Below, one piece after another: positions 59,557 to 64,000 of a stretch of 64,000 nucleotides of DNA. The position numbers and the translations under genes are program-made. The notes under the pieces were generated by a model, which was given only the letters and a program-made list of their open reading frames with translations, ran no database searches and was not told the DNA's origin. Positions within the stretch are counted from its first letter, which is position 1; each line of letters begins with the position of its first letter. This DNA comes from SZUA-442 sp963753185 (GTDB taxonomy: Bacteria > Actinomycetota > Acidimicrobiia > Spongiisociales > UBA5794), in contig CAVWBO010000007.1 in NCBI GenBank assembly GCA_963753185.1, forward strand, positions 1,054,001 to 1,118,000, in the 5' to 3' direction.

Positions 59557-60710
59557 TGGGGCAGAAGATCCATCCCTACGGTCTGCGACTCGGGATCGTC
59601 ACCGACTGGAAGTCCCGCTGGTACAGCGACAAGGACTACGCGTCACAGGTGTCAGAGGATCACCAGATCCGCTCGTATCTCAAGGGTGAGCTCAAGCGCG
59701 GGGCCATTTCGCGTATCGACATCGAGCGCATCGGCGACAAGAAGGTCCAGGTCGACGTCCACACGGGCCGCCCAGGCGTGGTCATCGGTCGTGGTGGTTC
59801 CGAGGCGGAGCGGTTGCGCTCGGGGCTCGAGAAGATCTCGGGTCGCATGGTCAAGTTCAACGTCATCGAGGTCCACAACCCCGAGCTCGACGCCACGCTG
59901 CTCGCACGCAGTGTCGCGGACCAGCTCGAAGGCCGCGTCTCGTTCCGTCGTGCGCTCAAGCGCACGGTGTCCACCGCCCTCAAGGCGGGGGCCGAGGGCG
60001 TTCGCGTCCAGGCATCGGGCCGCCTCGGCGGTGCGGACATGGGTCGCCGCGAGTGGTACCTCGAGGGTCGCGTCCCCCTCCACACACTTCGAGCCGACAT
60101 CGACTTTGGTCAGGCGACAGCCGAGACCACCGTCGGTGCCATCGGCATCAAGGTCTGGGTGTACAAGGGCGACGTGATGACTCGGTCATCGGCGGCCGGC
60201 AAGGCAGCCGCAGAGGCGAGGCTCGCCGCGGGCGGGCCGGCAGAGCGCACCCACCGCAAGTCGGTGAAGTCCCGTGCGGAGGCAGCCGCAGGCGGAAGCG
60301 AGCGTCGCATCATCGAAGCCGGTGGTGGCAAGCGTGCCGTGGAAGCCGGTGCGGGGAAGCCCGGCGGCAAGCGCCTGATCGAGGCTGGCGGCGGCAAACG
60401 CGTCGTCACGGCCGCTGAGGCAACCGCCGAGCTCGAAGAAGCGCGTGAGGTCGCCGAATCCGACGCGGGCGTGGAGCCTACGGATTCCGTTGCAGCGGCG
60501 GCGAATGTGGTCGTAGCCGAGGCCGAGGCCGCCGAGGCGATCAGCGACCCCGGAGCCGATGATGCAAAGGCCGCCGTCGTCGCAGAGGCCACCTCGGCAG
60601 AGGCAGAGGCCTCGGAAGCGACCGACCTCGTCCAAGCAGTGGCAGACGACGTCTCCGAGACGATCGACACCGACGCGGTGGCCGATGAGGGCTCCGAGGA
60701 GGACGCCTGA
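59556..60710 (+). CDS. rpsC: 30S ribosomal protein S3 with 170-residue C-terminal extension
   Basis: 384 residues, against 210-280 in most bacteria. Residues 1-210 are normal S3: N-terminal MGQKIHPYGLRLGI, the KH domain with GRPGVVIGRGGSEAERLR, and GRLGGADMGRREWYLEGRVPLHTLRADID. Residues 211-384 are an Ala/Glu/Arg-rich tail: first basic with repeats of the IEAGGGKR kind, then strongly acidic. The tail would leave the small subunit at the mRNA entry side. ATG overlaps the rplV stop by one base. Confidence 0.95.
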   Translation: MGQKIHPYGLRLGIVTDWKSRWYSDKDYASQVSEDHQIRSYLKGELKRGAISRIDIERIGDKKVQVDVHTGRPGVVIGRGGSEAERLRSGLEKISGRMVKFNVIEVHNPELDATLLARSVADQLEGRVSFRRALKRTVSTALKAGAEGVRVQASGRLGGADMGRREWYLEGRVPLHTLRADIDFGQATAETTVGAIGIKVWVYKGDVMTRSSAAGKAAAEARLAAGGPAERTHRKSVKSRAEAAAGGSERRIIEAGGGKRAVEAGAGKPGGKRLIEAGGGKRVVTAAEATAELEEAREVAESDAGVEPTDSVAAAANVVVAEAEAAEAISDPGADDAKAAVVAEATSAEAEASEATDLVQAVADDVSETIDTDAVADEGSEEDA

Positions 60711-61123
60711 TGTTGATGCCGAAGCGGACCAAGCACCGCAAGATGCACACCGGCAGGATGCGCGGCAACGCCAAGGGTGGCACGCGTGTCTCGTTCGGGG
60801 ACTACGGGCTCCAGACCCAGGAACCCGGCTACATCACCTCCCGTCAGATCGAGGCTGCTCGTATCGCGATGACACGCCGGATCAAGCGTGGTGGAAAGGT
60901 GTGGATCACGATCTTCCCCGACAAGCCGATCACGCAGAAGCCCGCCGAGACCCGCATGGGATCGGGGAAGGGCAACCCGGAGTACTGGGTCGCGGTGGTG
61001 CGTCCGGGTCGGGTCATGTTCGAGATGTCAGGTGTCGACGAGGCCCTGGCTCGCGAGGCCATGCGACTCGCCGCGCACAAGCTGCCCGTCAAGTGCAAAT
61101 TCGTGAAGCGGGATGAGCTATGA
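60710..61123 (+). CDS. rplP: 50S ribosomal protein L16
   Basis: 137 residues: MLMPKRTKHRKMHTGRMRG, QIEAARIAMTRRIKRGGKVW and MGSGKGNPEYWVAVVRPGRV are typical. Binds near the A-site tRNA elbow. Confidence 0.97.
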   Translation: MLMPKRTKHRKMHTGRMRGNAKGGTRVSFGDYGLQTQEPGYITSRQIEAARIAMTRRIKRGGKVWITIFPDKPITQKPAETRMGSGKGNPEYWVAVVRPGRVMFEMSGVDEALAREAMRLAAHKLPVKCKFVKRDEL

Positions 61124-61338
61124 CCGGCACCGAACTCCGCAAACTCACCTACAAGGAGCTGGGCGTCAAGCTCGACGAGTCGAAGGAGGAGCTGTTCAAC
61201 CTTCGGTTCCAGCTCGTCACGAACCAGCTCGACAACACCGCAAGGATCAAGCAGATCAAGGCAGAGATCGCACGCATCGCCACCGTGATGCGTGAACAGG
61301 AGATCGCCGCCTGGCAATCACAGCAGGAGGAGGCGTAG
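61120..61338 (+). CDS. rpmC: 50S ribosomal protein L29
   Basis: 72 residues, two helices: LRKLTYKELGVKLDESKEEL and FNLRFQLVTNQLDNTARIK. Overlaps rplP by 4 bases. Confidence 0.95.
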   Translation: MTGTELRKLTYKELGVKLDESKEELFNLRFQLVTNQLDNTARIKQIKAEIARIATVMREQEIAAWQSQQEEA

Positions 61339-61593
61339 ATGGAACGCGCAACCCGAAAGGTACGCGTCGGGATCGTCGTCTCCGATGGCCGTGACAAGAC
61401 CGTGACGGTCGAGGTCAGGGACACGAAGCGTCACCCGCGGTACGGAAAGACGATCCCCGCGAGGACGAAGTTCCACGCGCACGACGAGAACAACGACGCG
61501 CATGTCGGCGACACCGTTCGAATCGTCGAGACCCGGCCGCTGTCGAAGTCGAAGCGGTGGCGCGTCGAGTCGATCGTGGAGCGTGCCAGATGA
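61339..61593 (+). CDS. rpsQ: 30S ribosomal protein S17
   Basis: 84 residues: KVRVGIVVSDGRDKTVTVEV, HPRYGKTIPARTKFHAHDE and VRIVETRPLSKSKRW. Starts directly after rpmC; stop overlaps the rplN ATG. Confidence 0.96.
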   Translation: MERATRKVRVGIVVSDGRDKTVTVEVRDTKRHPRYGKTIPARTKFHAHDENNDAHVGDTVRIVETRPLSKSKRWRVESIVERAR

Positions 61594-61958
61594 TCCAGCA
61601 GGAATCCCGCCTCAAGGTCGCTGACAACTCCGGTGCCCGCGAGGTCCTCACGATCAGGGTCCTCGGTGGCTCCAGCCGTCGGTACGCATCCGTAGGGGAT
61701 GTCATCGTCGCGACGGTCAAGGATGCCACGCCTGGCGGCACCGTCAAGAAGGGCGAGGTCGTCAAGGCCGTTGTCGTTCGCACGAGCAAGGAGGTCCGTC
61801 GACCAGACGGGACCTACATCCGCTTCGACGACAACGCATGCGTGATCATCAATGACCAGAGCCAACCCCGCGGTACCCGAATCTTCGGACCCGTCGGGCG
61901 AGAGCTGAGGGACAAGAAGTTCATGCGTATCGTGTCACTTGCCCCGGAGGTGCTGTGA
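61590..61958 (+). CDS. rplN: 50S ribosomal protein L14
   Basis: 122 residues, MIQQESRLKVADNSGAREVL at the start and RIFGPVGRELRDKKFMRIVS near the end. First gene of the spc part of the cluster; overlaps rpsQ. Confidence 0.97.
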   Translation: MIQQESRLKVADNSGAREVLTIRVLGGSSRRYASVGDVIVATVKDATPGGTVKKGEVVKAVVVRTSKEVRRPDGTYIRFDDNACVIINDQSQPRGTRIFGPVGRELRDKKFMRIVSLAPEVL

Positions 61959-62263
61959 TGAGGCTGCGTGAAGGGGACACCGTCATGGTCATCTCCGGCA
62001 AGGACGCCGGCACCCAATCGAGGATCGCGAGGGTCTACCCCAAGACGAACCGCATCATCGTCGAGGGTGTCGCCACCGCGAAGAGGCACCAGAAGCCCAC
62101 GGGTGAGTTGAACACCGGAGGCATCATCGACAAGGACATGCCGATCAACGCGTCCAACGTGATGATCGTGTGCAAGGAGTGCGGTCCGACGAGGATCGGT
62201 GCGCGGTTCGACGCCGAGGGCAAGAAGTACCGCGTCTGTCGCAAGTGTGGGGGCGATCTGTGA
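61958..62263 (+). CDS. rplX: 50S ribosomal protein L24
   Basis: 101 residues with the KOW motif GDTVMVISGKDAGTQSRI. It keeps a zinc-type cysteine quartet in CKECGPTRIG...CRKCG. ATG 61958 has GGAGG seven bases upstream; the GTG one codon earlier is too close to it. Confidence 0.96.
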   Translation: MRLREGDTVMVISGKDAGTQSRIARVYPKTNRIIVEGVATAKRHQKPTGELNTGGIIDKDMPINASNVMIVCKECGPTRIGARFDAEGKKYRVCRKCGGDL

Positions 62264-62820
62264 TGGCACCTCGACTGAAGGGAATCTACGAGACGGAGAT
62301 CAAGGCGAAGCTCCTCGAGGAGCTTGGTCTCGACAACGTCATGCAGGTCCCGCGCATGAGCAAGATCGTGGTCAACATGGGGGCTGGTGACGCTGCCGCC
62401 GATGCGAAGCTGATCGATGGCGTCGTCGCCGACCTGCGAACGATCACCGGGCAACAGCCAAGGGTGAACCGTGCGCGCAAGTCTGTCTCGAACTTCAAGC
62501 TCCGCGAGGGGCAGGCGATCGGAGCGTCCGTGACACTGCGCGGTGATCGCATGTGGGAGTTTCTCGATAGGCTCATCGCTCTGGCCATCCCGCGAATCCG
62601 TGACTTCCGGGGCCTGAACCCGAAGGGATTCGACGGTCGGGGCAACTACACCTTCGGTGTGAACGAACAACTGATCTTTCCCGAGATCGACTACGACAAA
62701 GTGATGAAGGTCCGCGGAATGGACATCACCATGGTGACCACGGCGGAAACCGATGAGCAGGGGAGGGCACTCCTCGATGCATTCGGGTTCCCCTTCCGGC
62801 GGCAGCAGGTAGGTGCGTAA
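62263..62820 (+). CDS. rplE: 50S ribosomal protein L5
   Basis: 185 residues: VPRMSKIVVNMGAGDA, RARKSVSNFKLREGQAIGA and the 5S rRNA/P-site contact region around RGLNPKGFDGRGNYTFGVNEQ. Overlaps rplX by one base. Confidence 0.97.
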   Translation: MAPRLKGIYETEIKAKLLEELGLDNVMQVPRMSKIVVNMGAGDAAADAKLIDGVVADLRTITGQQPRVNRARKSVSNFKLREGQAIGASVTLRGDRMWEFLDRLIALAIPRIRDFRGLNPKGFDGRGNYTFGVNEQLIFPEIDYDKVMKVRGMDITMVTTAETDEQGRALLDAFGFPFRRQQVGA

Positions 62821-63126
62821 ATGGCGAAGACATCGATGATCGTGAAGAACAACAGGCGCAAGGTCCTCGTCGAACGCTACGCAGAGCGTCGAGCCGAGCT
62901 CGTCGCCGTCATCAAGGACGCAGACGCTTCCTACGAGGACAAGCGGGAGGCATACGCGAAGATCGCCAAGATGCCCCGCGATGCGAGCGCCACACGCTAC
63001 CGCAACAGGTGCAACGTGAGCGGCCGACCGCGCGCGTACTTCCGCAAGTTCGGGCTCTCGCGCATCGCGCTGAGGAACATGGCCCACCGCGGTGAGCTGC
63101 CCGGCGTGAGAAAGGCGTCGTGGTAG
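62821..63126 (+). CDS. rpsN: 30S ribosomal protein S14 (long, zinc-free form)
   Basis: 101 residues. The long form without the CxxC zinc pairs: RYRNRCNVSGRPRAYFRKFGLSRI keeps only one cysteine. Many actinobacteria have a short zinc S14 in this position and the zinc-free paralogue elsewhere, so its presence in the spc operon is of note. Confidence 0.95.
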   Translation: MAKTSMIVKNNRRKVLVERYAERRAELVAVIKDADASYEDKREAYAKIAKMPRDASATRYRNRCNVSGRPRAYFRKFGLSRIALRNMAHRGELPGVRKASW

Positions 63127-63128
63127 CC

Positions 63129-63524
63129 ATGTACACCGACCCGATAGCGGACATGCTGACGAGGATCCGGAACGCCAATACGGCGCTCCACCCCGAGACC
63201 TCGATGCCATCGTCCAAGATCAAGGAAGAGATCGCCCGGATCCTCTCGGAAGAGGGGTACATCGACGGGTGGAAGACCGACCAGGGAGACGTGGGCACCC
63301 AGCTGGTCGTCCGCCTCCGATACGGCAGCGACCGCAAGCGCGTCCTCCAGGGGATCCAGCGCGTGTCGAAGCCGGGTCATCGCGTGTACAAGGGCGCTTC
63401 GGACATCGCGAGGGTCCGCGGAGGCATCGGAGTGTCGATCCTCTCGACCTCCGAGGGCGTCATGACGGACAGGGACGCACGCCGACGAAACGTCGGCGGC
63501 GAGATCCTCTGCAAGGTGTGGTGA
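63129..63524 (+). CDS. rpsH: 30S ribosomal protein S8
   Basis: 131 residues: DPIADMLTRIRNANTALH at the start and GGIGVSILSTSEGVMTDRDA with GGEILCKVW at the end. S8 represses the spc operon in E. coli. ATG 63129 is two bases after the rpsN stop; an in-frame upstream GTG would overlap rpsN. Confidence 0.96.
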   Translation: MYTDPIADMLTRIRNANTALHPETSMPSSKIKEEIARILSEEGYIDGWKTDQGDVGTQLVVRLRYGSDRKRVLQGIQRVSKPGHRVYKGASDIARVRGGIGVSILSTSEGVMTDRDARRRNVGGEILCKVW

Positions 63525-63525
63525 C

Positions 63526-64000
63526 ATGAGCCGAATCGGAAACGCACCCATTGCCCTCCCCGCAGGGGTCGAGGTAACGGTGAAGGACAGTCAGGTCCAG
63601 GTGAAGGGTCCGAAGGGAACGCTCACCCAGGCCATCGACCCTGCCGTGACGATCTCGGTCGAGGATGGAATCGTCACCCTCAAGCGCCTGCAGGACGATC
63701 GGGAGAGCCGTGCGCGTCACGGGCTCATCCGGGCACTGGTCAACAACATGGTCGTCGGCGTATCCGACGGGTTCTCGAAGGAGTTGAACCTCGTCGGCGT
63801 CGGCTACCGTGCCTCCCTCAAGGGAGAACAGATCGAGCTCCTGGTCGGCTTCTCGCACCCCGTCGTCATCGAGGCTCGGGACGGCATCTCGTATGAGGTC
63901 CCAGAGCCGACGAAGATCATCGTCGCGGGAATCGACAAACAGAGCGTCGGCCAGGTCGCCGCTGACATCCGCGCCGTTCGCCCACCCGAACCGTACAAGG
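63526..64000 (+). CDS. rplF: 50S ribosomal protein L6, 3' end outside window
   Basis: 158 codons visible of about 180. Begins MSRIGNAPIALPAGVEV and reaches the second repeat with IIVAGIDKQSVGQVAADIRAVRPPEPYK, the conserved L6 signature, where the window ends. Start is 2 bases after the rpsH stop. Confidence 0.96.
   Translation, partial: MSRIGNAPIALPAGVEVTVKDSQVQVKGPKGTLTQAIDPAVTISVEDGIVTLKRLQDDRESRARHGLIRALVNNMVVGVSDGFSKELNLVGVGYRASLKGEQIELLVGFSHPVVIEARDGISYEVPEPTKIIVAGIDKQSVGQVAADIRAVRPPEPYK

Overview
The window looks like a chromosomal stretch of a GC-rich actinobacterium (Actinomycetota). The evidence is C/G-ending codons in nearly every gene, frequent GTG/TTG starts, stop-start overlaps (ATGA/GTGA), and the actinobacterial order rpmG - (R)-hydratase (HadA/HadB-like) - tRNA-Trp - secE - nusG - rplK - rplA. 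A LuxAB-like (LLM) oxidoreductase, a DUF427 protein and Tad-type pilus genes also fit. A deep-branching class such as Acidimicrobiia is my guess; the sequence does not prove it.

Layout. Positions 1-4.4 kb: the end of one nuoM-nuoN pair and a bactofilin-like membrane protein. 4.4-8.1 kb (minus strand): a ferric-iron ABC importer with a palindromic operator candidate at its promoter. 8.2-11.6 kb (minus): a membrane protein with an 8-residue repeat, an ECF sigma factor, and TadE/TadG pilus genes broken by many small indels. 11.7-13.6 kb: a septum-formation-type lipoprotein, a small zinc-ribbon-like protein and a phosphodiesterase. 13.7-23.9 kb: an eleven-gene complex I operon nuoABCDHIJKLMN without nuoEFG. 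23.9-28.8 kb: HIT protein, MidA-type methyltransferase, lipoprotein, HtpX protease, a cyclase-fusion remnant, tRNA-Tyr, an odd tRNA-Thr, a long perfect hairpin and an LLM oxidoreductase.

28.9-37.4 kb: tRNA-Met, tuf copy 1, rpmG, hydratase, a frameshifted ECF sigma factor with its anti-sigma, tRNA-Trp, secE-nusG-rplKA, a leader with attenuator, rplJL and a methyltransferase. 37.6-45.0 kb: rpoB-rpoC. 45.1-51.6 kb: DUF427 protein, pyruvate:ferredoxin oxidoreductase (one frameshift) with a dihydroorotate-dehydrogenase-like partner, an M50 protease and a hotdog thioesterase. 51.7 kb to the end: the str-S10-spc supercluster from rpsL to the start of rplF, with tuf copy 2.

How it fits together. The EFG-less complex I and the ferredoxin-reducing PFOR suggest a ferredoxin- or other non-NADH-fed respiratory chain beside a second, diverged set of Nuo subunits. 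The rest is mostly transcription and translation machinery. The most unusual signals are: two tuf copies that are virtually identical and use T/G-ending codons unlike everything around them; a beta' subunit that lost all four cysteines of its second zinc site; long Ala/Glu-rich tails on L10, L4 and S3; and a set of frameshifts, very dense at 8.2-9.9 kb, that are either sequence errors or real decay.
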